DNA of 23,461 nt, taken from the NCBI GenBank assembly GCA_023436395.1, contig JAEZJJ010000082.1:1-23461 (forward strand). Reading direction: 5' to 3'. Each line of letters opens with the position of its first letter. Position 1 is the stretch's first letter. The DNA is from Bacillota bacterium. Lineage in GTDB: Bacteria > Bacillota > Clostridia > Lachnospirales > Cellulosilyticaceae. Below the pieces are notes generated by a model. That model was not told the DNA's origin. It worked only from the letters and a program-made list of their open reading frames with translations, and did not search any database. Of this stretch, positions 7,960 through 16,260 are shown in pieces. The position numbers were made by a program, and so were the translations under genes.

Positions 7960-7964
7960 CCCTC

Positions 7965-8837
7965 TTACTCATTACTTATAGTGAAGCAGGTGATCTCTGG
8001 GACATTACCAAAACGATAGCGCATCTGACTTGTGCCTATTCCTGAATTCACGTATAAAATCATTCGTTTATTATCTTCAAATGTATATTTCCCTTTTACA
8101 TATTTTTTCCCATAAGGTGGGGTAAACGGTGCACCTACAAAAGGAATTCTCACTTGCCCACCATGGCTATGCCCTGAAAGTTGTAAATCTATAGGAAATT
8201 TCTTTACCCGATCTACCACATCTGGGGCATGAGAAATAAAGATATTATAATCAGATGCTTGTATTCCCTTCATTGCCTCTGATATATCCACCTTACTAAG
8301 GAGAATATCATCAATACCTATTAAATTCACACGTTCTCCACTTTTTAAAGTGATAATTAGATGGTTATTAACAAGTAAAGTAAAATCAGCTGCTTTTAAT
8401 ATTTGGGCATATCTTTTAGTCCCATTTCCCCCATGGTCATGGTTCCCATACACGGCAAACTTGCCGTAGGTAGCCTTAAGTCCCCCTAAAAGCCTCATTG
8501 TTTCTTCTTTCTCATTAAATACCTTATTATCTTCTATTAAATCCCCTGTAAAAATAATCATATCTGGTTCTAAAGTGTTAATTCGCTCTACTACCCTTTT
8601 CAAATGATTAGTGGTAAAGTCTGGCCCTAAATGCACATCACTAAATTGTACAATCTTGAGAGGCTCTTTAGATAGATTGATACTGTTAGTTATTAATTTT
8701 TCTTCTTTCACTATTAGAAGTTCTGGTTCTATGTATCTTGCATAAATATAGATACCTGCTGCAATAAGTATTAGGGTTACACTGATACTTATGATACAAC
8801 GTATCAACTTAATAATTCCTTTAATTAGCATTAACAA
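7965..8837 (-). CDS. Membrane-anchored metallophosphoesterase (YkuE-like)
   Basis: 290 residues. An N-terminal hydrophobic helix (~12-34) is followed by a calcineurin-type phosphoesterase domain facing outward. All five metal motifs are visible: SDVHLG (Asp67, His69), FTGDLIED (Asp99), GNHDHGG (Asn132, His133), SHAPDVV (His203) and LSGHSHGGQV (His223, His225). The family includes B. subtilis YkuE and UDP-diacylglucosamine hydrolase-like enzymes; the substrate is unknown, and a wall- or lipid-linked phosphate is plausible from the location. The start is ambiguous: TTG at 8837 is seven bases from a GAGGG, whereas the ATG at 8831 is thirteen away. It follows ogt by 67 bases without an obvious terminator. 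Confidence 0.85.
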   Translation of the reverse strand: MLMLIKGIIKLIRCIISISVTLILIAAGIYIYARYIEPELLIVKEEKLITNSINLSKEPLKIVQFSDVHLGPDFTTNHLKRVVERINTLEPDMIIFTGDLIEDNKVFNEKEETMRLLGGLKATYGKFAVYGNHDHGGNGTKRYAQILKAADFTLLVNNHLIITLKSGERVNLIGIDDILLSKVDISEAMKGIQASDYNIFISHAPDVVDRVKKFPIDLQLSGHSHGGQVRIPFVGAPFTPPYGKKYVKGKYTFEDNKRMILYVNSGIGTSQMRYRFGNVPEITCFTISNE

Positions 8838-8904
8838 TCTGCTTCCCTCACACTCTCATTTTAAATTTACACCTTTTCCAATCCTTATAGCACATGAAAC
8901 TCAC

Positions 8905-9435
8905 TTATCTTATCTCTGAACTTGATTTATTTATCTCAGCATTTAATTTATACTGCCTCTCATGTAGAAGTAACTTTTCCTTTAGCTGAATCTGATCTCC
9001 CATGAATCCCACTAACTTACCATTCTTTCCAATCACCCTATGGCAAGGTATAATAAGGGGTACAGGATTAGCTCGGTTAGCACCACCTACCGCCCGCACA
9101 GCTTTTGGATTCCCTATTTGTCTTGCAAGTTCACCATAACTAATAGTCTCTCCATAGGGGATTTGTTTTAAGCCTTCCCAAACTCTTTTTTGAAAAGCTG
9201 TCCCCTCCGTATATACCTCTAACTGAAATGCTTGGCATTCCCCTTTAAAATACGCCTCTACTTGTTCCTTCGCTTTTTTGCATAAAGCTTCATCTGGCCT
9301 TAAATCACTATGTTCTTCTAAGTAAGCTTTAAAATGTTCTTCTTTTAAAAAGATGGCCTCTACCCCTTGATCACAAACAACTATCCCAATAGGCCCTAAT
9401 AAAGAAGATTTATAAATCGTATAACCCCTTTTCAT
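8905..9435 (-). CDS. ogt: Methylated-DNA-[protein]-cysteine S-methyltransferase
   Basis: Suicide DNA-repair protein that moves the methyl group from O6-methylguanine to its own cysteine. I start it at 9435 because AGGAGG is exactly six bases upstream; the frame stays open for nine more codons with no ribosome site. It is 176 residues: a degenerate N-terminal ribonuclease-like domain (1-75) and the active domain FQKRVWEGLKQIPYGETISYGELA, VRAVGGANRANP (Arg114 is the likely arginine finger) and IIPCHRVIG with acceptor Cys131. There is no Ada-type regulatory domain. It lies ten bases after recX, so two genome-maintenance genes share a transcript. Confidence 0.93.
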   Translation of the reverse strand: MKRGYTIYKSSLLGPIGIVVCDQGVEAIFLKEEHFKAYLEEHSDLRPDEALCKKAKEQVEAYFKGECQAFQLEVYTEGTAFQKRVWEGLKQIPYGETISYGELARQIGNPKAVRAVGGANRANPVPLIIPCHRVIGKNGKLVGFMGDQIQLKEKLLLHERQYKLNAEINKSSSEIR

Positions 9436-9445
9436 CTTATTCCTC

Positions 9446-10084
9446 CTAAGCTTTTTCTTCAACTAGCTCATCTATTACCCTTTTAATCACTTCAGATGTA
9501 AAACCCCTTTGGGCTAAGAAAGCATAAAGCTTACCTTTAAGCTGATATAAGTCCTCTGTTTTCTTCTCATAATAGTCATATTTTTTCCTTCCTATGGTTA
9601 AACAATTCTCATAGGCTTCTTCTATACTATAGTTTTCTTCTAATGCTTGATTAATTTCTTCATAAGAGACACCCTTACTTCGTAGTGCTTCCTTGATATA
9701 TCTGGGCCCTTTTTTAGAAAACCGTTTCTTATCTCTTACAAAAGCTTCTGCCAGGCGACTATCATCTAAATAATTGTAATACTTAAGTTTTTCTAAAGTA
9801 TAAGTAATTTCTTCTTCACTATACTCTTTAGCCTTTAATTTATCCACTAAGACCTTTTCAAAATAATTTTGTCTTCCTAAAAGATAGAGGGCATACGAAA
9901 AACATTTGTTTTTACTTTCTTCTTCCTCTAAGGTCTTTAAATAGTCTTCATCTACTTGCATCCCCTTTTTTAAATTCAAACGAATTAAGGTATCTTCTGC
10001 TATGCCACAAAAAAATTCTTCATCTAAGTAGAGATTATAACGTTCACCTTTTTGTTGTTTTGTAATTTTTGTAATAGTTTTCAT
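9446..10084 (-). CDS. recX: Regulatory protein RecX
   Basis: Modulator that binds RecA filaments and usually limits recombinase activity. It is 212 residues. After a basic N-terminal beta-rich part (TKITKQQKGERYNLYLDEEFF, also typical of Firmicute RecX), the three-helix RecX repeats are visible: CFSYALYLLGRQNYFEKVLVDKL, then EITYTLEKLKYYNYLDDSRLAEAFVRD with KGPRYIKEALRSKGV, and finally KGKLYAFLAQRGFTSEVIKRVIDEL. AGAGG lies nine bases before the ATG. recA is not in the window; the immediate partner is ogt. Confidence 0.9.
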   Translation of the reverse strand: MKTITKITKQQKGERYNLYLDEEFFCGIAEDTLIRLNLKKGMQVDEDYLKTLEEEESKNKCFSYALYLLGRQNYFEKVLVDKLKAKEYSEEEITYTLEKLKYYNYLDDSRLAEAFVRDKKRFSKKGPRYIKEALRSKGVSYEEINQALEENYSIEEAYENCLTIGRKKYDYYEKKTEDLYQLKGKLYAFLAQRGFTSEVIKRVIDELVEEKA

Positions 10085-10105
10085 ATTTATACACCTCTAA
10101 TCTTT

Positions 10106-10114
10106 ATTATAGCA
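10106..10114 (-). promoter_or_regulatory. Extended -10 promoter of recX-ogt
   Basis: Minus-strand TGCTATAAT, a perfect -10 with the TGn extension, 22 bases before the recX ATG. There is no good -35 at 17 bases, which extended -10 promoters do not need. The leader would be about 15 bases. Confidence 0.5.
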
Positions 10115-10145
10115 TATTATCATGTATATGAGAGTAAAAAGAAAA

Positions 10146-10178
10146 AGGAATTAGAAGCCTTTTACCCTTCTAATTCCT
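10146..10178 (-). terminator. Rho-independent terminator after the YcdB-SLH gene
   Basis: Stem AGGAATTAGAAG (10146-10157) with CTTCTAATTCCT (10167-10178) and a 9-base loop. On the minus strand it is followed by TTTTTCTTTTT, a classical uridine tract. Confidence 0.85.
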
Positions 10179-10188
10179 CTTTCATCTA

Positions 10189-12210
10189 TTATTCAGTTTC
10201 CCTACTCAAAAGTAAATAATACATCATCTGGAAAGCTTCTGCTCTCGTCAAGGCCTCTTCTGGTCTAAATAAGCCTTTTTCATCTTTTGGAATTAATTTT
10301 AGGCCATAAGCTAAACTTATGTAGCCTCTCAATGCCGAATCATATTGCTTATCGTTAAAAGGATAAACATATAACTCAGAAAGCCCTGCTACCTTTTTAT
10401 AGGCTGTGGCATTAATCATATAATAAACAGCATTCTCTCTTGTTAAAGTTTGCCTCTTTTCGATATTAGCTTTTCCTGTGATTTTTTCATACCATTCACT
10501 GATATTGTCATTCTCTACTGGCTCGTAACCTTGTGTCACTTGGCATAAAAGATTTAAAAAATCTTCTTCAGAAATAGACAGATCTGGTTTTAGTTTTTCT
10601 CCTTTTAAATAAATACCACTATCAAATAATTTCTTAATCAATGCTTCTTGTGGATGTCCCTTTAAGTCGGTATAAAACTTTTGTTCTTCTTTCTCGATTA
10701 CTTTACCAGAATAATCTACTTGCTTGCCTGTAAAAGCATCTAAAAGCATGTTTCTTTCCTTAGTAGTATACACCAAATGATAAATACCTTGGCTTGTTTC
10801 CATATAAACTAGCTCTAAACCTATATTTTTAAGGGCTTTTTCCTTACTCATCATTCCCACTGGTGATTTAAAACCTATCTCACTCCAATTTTTAGAATAA
10901 GCTGTAACTTCACCTAAACATCGATCATAGGTTACATTTAACCCTTCTCCTGCTACTAAAAAGCCATTAGCTAAACGTCCATAATAATAGTTGATTGAGG
11001 TCATATCTTCTTCCTCATTGATACCTATTACAAGCTTGTTATCCTCTACAAGCTTAGTTTCTTTAAACTCTTGTGGTGCCACTCGGCTTAAAAATGCTGC
11101 TGCATCTTTCTCACTCCATTGATACTTAACCTTATCTTGCAGTGTATCACTCCAAAAATAATAGCTTACTATCTCTGCTGTTTGAGCATCCACGCTTAGA
11201 TTAATATTAACCTTGTTAGCTTCATCCTTTAGAACTATTTGTCTTATATAAGTTTCCTGTTCCTGATAAAGATTATTTCTAGTTACGGTAGCTGATTTCA
11301 CACGAGGAAAAATGTCAGCTACCTTTTCAAGTATTACTTCTAATCCTAAAAGTCCTTTCGTTTCCTCCACTGCTTTTCTTTCAGAAGGTGAGAGACCTGC
11401 AGCACCACCAACTGCTTTATCAGCAACTGATAGACTTACCCCATTAGCTGCTCCCTTATAATACGCATTGTCCTCATCTTTATACTTTGTTACTAATTCA
11501 CCTGTAAAGGCATCTATGCCCTTATTTTCTCTATTATTGAGTTCATAAACTAATAAGCTGCTTTTCTTTTTGGTTTTCCAATCATAATAGGTGTTATAAA
11601 GCGCTGGTAATTCTATTTGTTTTAAATAGCTTACTTCAGCTTGCTGTAGAGTAAGCTTAGGGGTATTGGCATTATAAGTACGCTCTTTGTAATCTATTCC
11701 TGAAAAAGTTCTTATTTCTCCTGTCTGTTTGCTAACATTAACAGATACTACTTGGTCGAATACTTTAACACCTTCATGATATAAGTCATATACATACGTG
11801 TAGTAAGAATTACTGCTTGGTGCAGCAGATTCTCTTAGTACCAAAGCTTTAGCATACTCAGGCACTACTTGGTTTAAGAAAGCCTTTGCTTCTACTTTTC
11901 CTGTTTCCCAATCAATCTTAGCTAAGGTGCTGTCACTTGTATGATACAGATTCAAATGATAGCTTGTAATGTCCCCATCACTCTCACAGCCTACATCTAA
12001 ACTTCCTTGTTTGCCTTCTTGATCTTGCCATACTAAATTATAATCTTCACCTAATTGATTATAACTAAACTCTGTAAAAGCTTTTGGTATTTCTATTTTC
12101 TCTTTTACTTTGCCTATTAATTCCTCTAGAACTTGTGTTTCTCCATTAGCAAAACTGGTTTGTGGTACTAACATAGCAATCACTATTAAAAATAAAAATC
12201 TTTTTTGCAT
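10189..12210 (-). CDS. Secreted YcdB/YcdC-domain protein with C-terminal S-layer homology region
   Basis: 673 residues with GGGAGG seven bases before the ATG. Signal peptide 1-21 (QTSFA cleavage). Residues ~25-500 carry two copies of the YcdB/YcdC (PepSY-like) repeat: YTYVYDLYHEGVKVFDQ with VNVSKQTGEIRTFSGI, and later INYYYGRLANGFLVAGEGLNV with YDRCLGEVTAYSKNW. The last ~130 residues are SLH-like, most clearly YISLAYGLKLIPKDEKG with LFRPEEALTRAEAFQMMYYLL at the end, so the protein is probably held to secondary wall polymer at the surface. PepSY-like domains are proposed to inhibit or assist extracellular peptidases, but no function is proven for this architecture. It is a single-gene transcript. 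Confidence 0.85.
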   Translation of the reverse strand: MQKRFLFLIVIAMLVPQTSFANGETQVLEELIGKVKEKIEIPKAFTEFSYNQLGEDYNLVWQDQEGKQGSLDVGCESDGDITSYHLNLYHTSDSTLAKIDWETGKVEAKAFLNQVVPEYAKALVLRESAAPSSNSYYTYVYDLYHEGVKVFDQVVSVNVSKQTGEIRTFSGIDYKERTYNANTPKLTLQQAEVSYLKQIELPALYNTYYDWKTKKKSSLLVYELNNRENKGIDAFTGELVTKYKDEDNAYYKGAANGVSLSVADKAVGGAAGLSPSERKAVEETKGLLGLEVILEKVADIFPRVKSATVTRNNLYQEQETYIRQIVLKDEANKVNINLSVDAQTAEIVSYYFWSDTLQDKVKYQWSEKDAAAFLSRVAPQEFKETKLVEDNKLVIGINEEEDMTSINYYYGRLANGFLVAGEGLNVTYDRCLGEVTAYSKNWSEIGFKSPVGMMSKEKALKNIGLELVYMETSQGIYHLVYTTKERNMLLDAFTGKQVDYSGKVIEKEEQKFYTDLKGHPQEALIKKLFDSGIYLKGEKLKPDLSISEEDFLNLLCQVTQGYEPVENDNISEWYEKITGKANIEKRQTLTRENAVYYMINATAYKKVAGLSELYVYPFNDKQYDSALRGYISLAYGLKLIPKDEKGLFRPEEALTRAEAFQMMYYLLLSRETE

Positions 12211-12357
12211 TTTATAACCTCCCTTTCATCCTATTTTATCTTATATGATTTAGACGTAACAAAAATCAGTAAGTTCCAATTTATTTAAAATTTTATAGAT
12301 ATTTTTATTATATCATATTCCCGCATTAGGTTTATAGCAGTAAAAGTTACATAAAAA

Positions 12358-12387
12358 TATCTCCAATCACAAATCTGATTGGAGATA
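12358..12387 (-). terminator. Rho-independent terminator after the PfkB kinase gene
   Basis: Perfect 12-pair stem TATCTCCAATCA (12358-12369) with TGATTGGAGATA (12376-12387) and a 6-base loop. On the minus strand it is followed by TTTTTATG. It starts seven bases after the stop codon. Confidence 0.85.
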
Positions 12388-12394
12388 AAAGAAA

Positions 12395-13348
12395 TTAGGT
12401 AAATGTAATAAGTTCCCACTGTGCTTCTCTCACATATGCTTCTACTAAATCAGCTGTCATATGAGGATTAATTGTTTCTTCATGGGCAATGGTAATATTA
12501 GACATACTAATAGCATATTTAACAGTCTCTATAGTAGATTTATTTGCCATATAACCTGCCCCAAGTCCTGCCACAAAAGCATCTCCTGCACCTGTTACAT
12601 TCACTACTTCTAAAGCCTTTGCCTTGATAATGCCTTCTACTTGACCATCGTTATAATAGACACCATCTACATCAAGGCTGATAAATACATTTTCTACACC
12701 TATACCTCTTAAATAAGCACCTGCTTTTCTCGCATCTTCATGGGTTTTGATTTCAAAACCACATAGTACTTCAGCTTCATGCCTATTAGGTTTTACCGTA
12801 TGGAAGTAATGAAGTAAGTGTTTGACTCTGGCTGCTTTAGCTGCTGATACTGGGTCTAATACAAATTTTGTTTTTCCATTATAAGTACTTACAATATGTT
12901 CTACAAAAGGTGGATTATCTGCCCCTAAGAACATGTACTCTGCATTTTCAATAATTTCACGACGTTCATCTAAAGCTTCTTTTGAAAATTCATTGGCAAG
13001 CTTTGTATCTACTACAGCTGATACCATTTCTCCATTTTCATCTAAGATGGCCATATAGGTTGGTGTAGAACCGCCAGGTACAATTAACGTATGACTCATA
13101 TCAAGCCCTACTCTTTCAGCACGTCTTAAAATATCATTCCCTTTCTCATCATCACCTAAGATAGAGATAAACTGTGTATTTGTCCCTACTAAAGACATGT
13201 TTTCTGCAATGTTTCTACAAACACCACCACAAGATACCTTCACTTTTCCTGGGTTAGAATCATGAGATCTGTAAGTAGCATACGAAAAACCAAAAATATC
13301 ATATATAGAAATACCAAATACAAGCGCATAAGATTTATTATTTTCCAT
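12395..13348 (-). CDS. PfkB-family kinase, pseudouridine kinase-like
   Basis: 317 residues of the ribokinase fold. The N-terminal substrate region reads DSNPGKVKVSCGGVCRNIAEN (30-50), a pattern I associate with pseudouridine kinases (PsuK) more than with ribokinase or fructokinase. The second PfkB signature, VNVTGAGDAFVAG, holds catalytic Asp256 and the anion hole. VKPNRHEAEVLCG (186-197) is the usual conserved NxxE region. If correct it makes pseudouridine 5'-phosphate from pseudouridine for salvage. The usual partner, the glycosidase PsuG, is not adjacent, so the substrate remains inferred. AGGA lies five bases from the ATG. It is divergent from speD. Confidence 0.8.
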   Translation of the reverse strand: MENNKSYALVFGISIYDIFGFSYATYRSHDSNPGKVKVSCGGVCRNIAENMSLVGTNTQFISILGDDEKGNDILRRAERVGLDMSHTLIVPGGSTPTYMAILDENGEMVSAVVDTKLANEFSKEALDERREIIENAEYMFLGADNPPFVEHIVSTYNGKTKFVLDPVSAAKAARVKHLLHYFHTVKPNRHEAEVLCGFEIKTHEDARKAGAYLRGIGVENVFISLDVDGVYYNDGQVEGIIKAKALEVVNVTGAGDAFVAGLGAGYMANKSTIETVKYAISMSNITIAHEETINPHMTADLVEAYVREAQWELITFT

Positions 13349-13387
13349 GATTGTCCTATTCCTTTACGTCATTTTATATTTAACTAC

Positions 13388-13399
13388 TATGTTAACATA
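13388..13399. promoter_or_regulatory. 12-bp palindrome upstream of the PfkB kinase gene
   Basis: Perfect palindrome TATGTTAACATA, 40 bases before the kinase start and inside its likely promoter area. It could be a regulator site. No regulator gene is nearby, and 12-bp palindromes do occur by chance. Confidence 0.3.
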
Positions 13400-13513
13400 A
13401 GTCCACTAAAAAGCCTATAAAAAAATGTGCCTAGCTATATTTTTCCAAGATTATAGATAATTATTTCTTTTTCTATTAGGAAAACACACTATTACTAAAC
13501 TAAATATTTTGTA

Positions 13514-13557
13514 TTGCATTATTTTTTGTTGAATTTATAATTTTTTTATCTTATAAT
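13514..13557 (+). promoter_or_regulatory. Tandem promoters of the speDEB operon
   Basis: Two overlapping sigma-A promoters: TTGCAT (13514-13519), 16 bases, TATAAT (13536-13541); and TTGAAT (13529-13534), 17 bases, TATAAT (13552-13557). The downstream one has ideal spacing and would give a leader of about 35 bases. The remainder of the 250-base divergent gap to the kinase is AT-rich with only the palindrome at 13388. Confidence 0.6.
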
Positions 13558-13599
13558 TACCTTACTATTTATTAAGTAAAGGAGCCGATTTCAAGTACG

Positions 13600-14433
13600 A
13601 TGAATAATACAGAATCTACTGCATTAAAGCTACATGGCTTTAATAATTTAACCAAAACGCTTAGCTTCAATATGTATGATATTTGTTATACCAAAACTGC
13701 TGAAGATCGCAAAGCTTATATTGAATATATTGATGAACAATATAACGCTGAAAGATTAACACAAATCTTAACAACGGTTACAGAAATGATCGGCGCTAAT
13801 ATACTTAATATTGCCAAGCAAGATTATGACCCTCAAGGAGCAAGTGTCACCATCCTTATTTCAGAAGGTGCTGTTCCCGAGATTCGTCATGATGAAGCTA
13901 AGTCAGCTTCTCCTGGTCCTATTCCAGAAATTATACTTGGTCATCTTGATAAAAGTCATATTACCGTACATACCTATCCAGAGTATCATCCCTATGAAGG
14001 CATTAGCACCTTTAGGGCCGATATAGATGTAGCAACTTGTGGCGAAATTTCTCCTCTGAAGGCTCTTAATTATCTTATTCACTGTTTTGATGCAGATGTC
14101 ATGACCCTAGATTATAAAGTACGTGGCTTTGCAAGGGATATTGCAGGTAATAAGCTTTTTATCGATCATCCCATTGATTCTATTCAAAACTTTATACCAG
14201 AGCATATTCGTATGATGTATAACATGATTGATGTCAATGTTTATCAGGAAAATATTTTTCACACTAAATGCCGTTTAAAACAATTTGATCTTGATAACTA
14301 CTTATTTGGCTATACCCAAGAAGAACTCCATAAAGGTGAAGCTAAAATGATTGCCAAAAAAGTAAAAAAAGAAATGGATGAAATTTTCTATGGTACAGTT
14401 GTCCGTGAAGCAATGTTTAATTTAGAGGATTAG
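13600..14433 (+). CDS. speD: S-adenosylmethionine decarboxylase proenzyme, E. coli type
   Basis: Pyruvoyl enzyme that makes decarboxylated SAM, the aminopropyl donor for spermidine. At 277 residues it is the long E. coli-type (class 1A) form, not the ~125-residue Bacillus/Thermotoga form. KLHGFNNLTKTLSFNMYDIC at the start and DKSHITVHTYPEYHPYEGI mark it clearly. Self-cleavage before Ser119 creates the pyruvoyl group. STFRADIDVATCGEISPLKALNYLIH and DYKVRGFARDI are also conserved. The only good Shine-Dalgarno (AAAGGAG, 13578-13584) is 15 bases from the ATG, unusually far; an in-frame ATT at 13588 is too close. It is the first gene of speD-speE-speB and ends 9 bases before speE. Confidence 0.95.
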   Translation: MNNTESTALKLHGFNNLTKTLSFNMYDICYTKTAEDRKAYIEYIDEQYNAERLTQILTTVTEMIGANILNIAKQDYDPQGASVTILISEGAVPEIRHDEAKSASPGPIPEIILGHLDKSHITVHTYPEYHPYEGISTFRADIDVATCGEISPLKALNYLIHCFDADVMTLDYKVRGFARDIAGNKLFIDHPIDSIQNFIPEHIRMMYNMIDVNVYQENIFHTKCRLKQFDLDNYLFGYTQEELHKGEAKMIAKKVKKEMDEIFYGTVVREAMFNLED

Positions 14434-14442
14434 GAGGCCCAT

Positions 14443-15300
14443 ATGCAAGACCTGTGGTATAGTGAAAACTATGAAGAGGATGTTAAATTTTCTGTACGTG
14501 TCACCCATCATCTTCATTCTGAAAAAACACCTTTTCAACAAATAGATTTCTTTGAGAGCAAAACCTTTGGCCGATTTTTTACACTTGATGGTTTCATGAT
14601 GGTTACCGAAAAAGATGAATTTATTTATCACGAAATGATTACTCACGTAGCAATGGCTGTTAATCCTGATATTAAAAGGGTTCTTATTATTGGGGGTGGA
14701 GACGGAGGTACTGCCAGAGAGATTCTACGTTATAAAACAGTCAAAAAAGTAGACCTAGTAGAAATTGATGAACGTGTGGTACGCCTTTGCCAGCAGTACT
14801 TACCTTTTACCGCTGCACCTTTTGATCACGATTCAAGATTATTTCTTCACTTTAAAGATGGATTAGACTTTGTTCAAGAAGCTAAAAATAATAGCTATGA
14901 TTTAATTTTAGTGGATTCTACAGATCCTATTGGACCTGGTGAAGGCTTATTTACTTATAATTTTTATCATCATTGTGAACGCATCTTAAGCAATGTAGGC
15001 ATTCTTATTAATCAACATGAAAGCCCTTATTATGAAAGGGATGCTTATGAAATGAAGCGTTCTCATGCTAAGATTAAAGCTAGCTTCCCTATTGCCAAGG
15101 TCTATCAATTTCATATGCCTTCTTATCCTTCTGGACACTGGCTTTTTGGCTTTGCTTCTAAAAAATATGATCCTCTAAGGGATTTAAAAAGTGATAAATG
15201 GAATGCCTTTGGGCTTACTACTAAATACTACAATACCCAATTACATCAAGGGGCCTTTATGCTCCCTACCTATGTAAAGGAAGGATTAGAAAATGCTTAA
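14443..15300 (+). CDS. speE: Spermidine synthase (polyamine aminopropyltransferase)
   Basis: Transfers the aminopropyl group from decarboxylated SAM to putrescine. It is 285 residues, the usual bacterial length. The N-terminal beta-hairpin domain includes FGRFFTLDGFMMVTEKDEFIYHEMITH. The Rossmann core has VLIIGGGDGGTAREIL (80-95), VDLVEIDERVV (Glu108 binds the SAM ribose) and ILVDSTDPIGPGEGLF with catalytic Asp158 and Asp161. AGGAGG sits five bases before the ATG. The stop overlaps speB's start by 8 bases, so all three enzymes of the operon are made together. Strict preference for putrescine is inferred from the neighbours. Confidence 0.95.
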   Translation: MQDLWYSENYEEDVKFSVRVTHHLHSEKTPFQQIDFFESKTFGRFFTLDGFMMVTEKDEFIYHEMITHVAMAVNPDIKRVLIIGGGDGGTAREILRYKTVKKVDLVEIDERVVRLCQQYLPFTAAPFDHDSRLFLHFKDGLDFVQEAKNNSYDLILVDSTDPIGPGEGLFTYNFYHHCERILSNVGILINQHESPYYERDAYEMKRSHAKIKASFPIAKVYQFHMPSYPSGHWLFGFASKKYDPLRDLKSDKWNAFGLTTKYYNTQLHQGAFMLPTYVKEGLENA

Positions 15301-16150
15301 TACTTATACAAATCAACAGTTTATCGGCTGCGATAAGTCTTTCGAGGAAGGAAATGTCATTTTATTTGGTGTTCCCTTTGATGGCACCACTAGTTATAGA
15401 CCCGGTACACGTTTTGCACCAACAGCTATAAGGCCTGACTCTTATGGCCTTGAGACCTATTCTCCCTACTTGGATTTGGATTTAGAAGATTTTTCAATAA
15501 GTGATATTGGAGATGTAGATTTACCCTTTGGTAATCCTTCTAAAGCGCTTTTAGCCATTAAAAAAACAGTAGAAACAATTGTAGAGGCAAATAAAAAACC
15601 ACTAATGATCGGTGGTGAACATTTGGTAACTCTCCCTGCTATTGAAGTTCTAGCTCAGCGTTATCCAAACTTACATATTATTCATCTTGATGCCCATACT
15701 GATTTAAGAGATGAGTATTTAGGAGAGGAACTTTCTCATGCCACCGTTTTAAGACGGGCGTGGGATATTGTAGGAGATGACCGCATTTATCAATTTGGTA
15801 TACGTTCAGGAATGAAGCAAGAATTTGATTGGGCTAAAACACATACCTATTTACATCCTTTTGATACAGCTACTTTTAAGGAGACACTCCAAACTATTAA
15901 AGATAAACCTATCTATTTCACTTTAGACCTGGATATTCTAGACCCTTCTATTTTTCCTGGCACAGGTACGCCAGAACCAGGTGGTATAACTATGAAAGAA
16001 CTTCTAGATGTCTTTATTGCCCTCAAGGATGCTTATCTCATTGGCGCAGATGTTGTAGAACTTGCCCCTCATTATGATGCCAGTGGTGTTTCTACAGCAG
16101 TTGCTTGTAAAGCCATTCGAGAGATTGCCCTGCTCTTAGCACACCATTAA
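15293..16150 (+). CDS. speB: Agmatinase (ureohydrolase)
   Basis: Binuclear manganese hydrolase that splits agmatine into putrescine and urea. It is 285 residues. All metal ligands of the ureohydrolase fold are visible: GGEH (His110), LDAHTDLR (Asp133, His135, Asp137) and TLDLDILDP (Asp212, Asp214). GTGTPEPGG is the conserved loop after the second metal motif. The SYRPGTRFAPTAIRPDS stretch and the speE neighbour favour agmatinase over arginase or formiminoglutamase. AAGGAAGG lies eight bases upstream, within speE. It supplies putrescine to SpeE; the arginine decarboxylase making agmatine must be elsewhere. Confidence 0.93.
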   Translation: MLNTYTNQQFIGCDKSFEEGNVILFGVPFDGTTSYRPGTRFAPTAIRPDSYGLETYSPYLDLDLEDFSISDIGDVDLPFGNPSKALLAIKKTVETIVEANKKPLMIGGEHLVTLPAIEVLAQRYPNLHIIHLDAHTDLRDEYLGEELSHATVLRRAWDIVGDDRIYQFGIRSGMKQEFDWAKTHTYLHPFDTATFKETLQTIKDKPIYFTLDLDILDPSIFPGTGTPEPGGITMKELLDVFIALKDAYLIGADVVELAPHYDASGVSTAVACKAIREIALLLAHH

Positions 16151-16193
16151 TCGGAATACTTATCTTATATGAGCACTTGATATATCATAGTAA

Positions 16194-16236
16194 AAGGTCG
16201 ATGAAACAAGTATTTTTAACATGTTTCATCGACCTT
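16194..16236. terminator. Bidirectional terminator between speB and the SLH gene
   Basis: Perfect 15-pair stem AAGGTCGATGAAACA (16194-16208) with TGTTTCATCGACCTT (16222-16236) and a 13-base loop, followed on the plus strand by CTCTATTTTTAT. It sits between convergent genes. Confidence 0.8.
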
Positions 16237-16260
16237 CTCTATTTTTATATAACTTCCTTT

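Noticed and set aside
7807..8019. Plus-strand 70-codon open frame upstream of argJ
   Set aside because: Almost entirely Ile/Phe/Asn from AT-rich DNA; it crosses a terminator and the end of the phosphoesterase gene.
13349..13599. Riboswitch or T-box in the psuK/speD divergent region
   Set aside because: No conserved riboswitch motif or GC-rich leader structure is seen; AT-rich tandem promoters explain the region.
14422..14646. Minus-strand 74-codon open frame inside speE
   Set aside because: It is a shadow of the strongly supported speE gene, with no ribosome site or recognisable protein.
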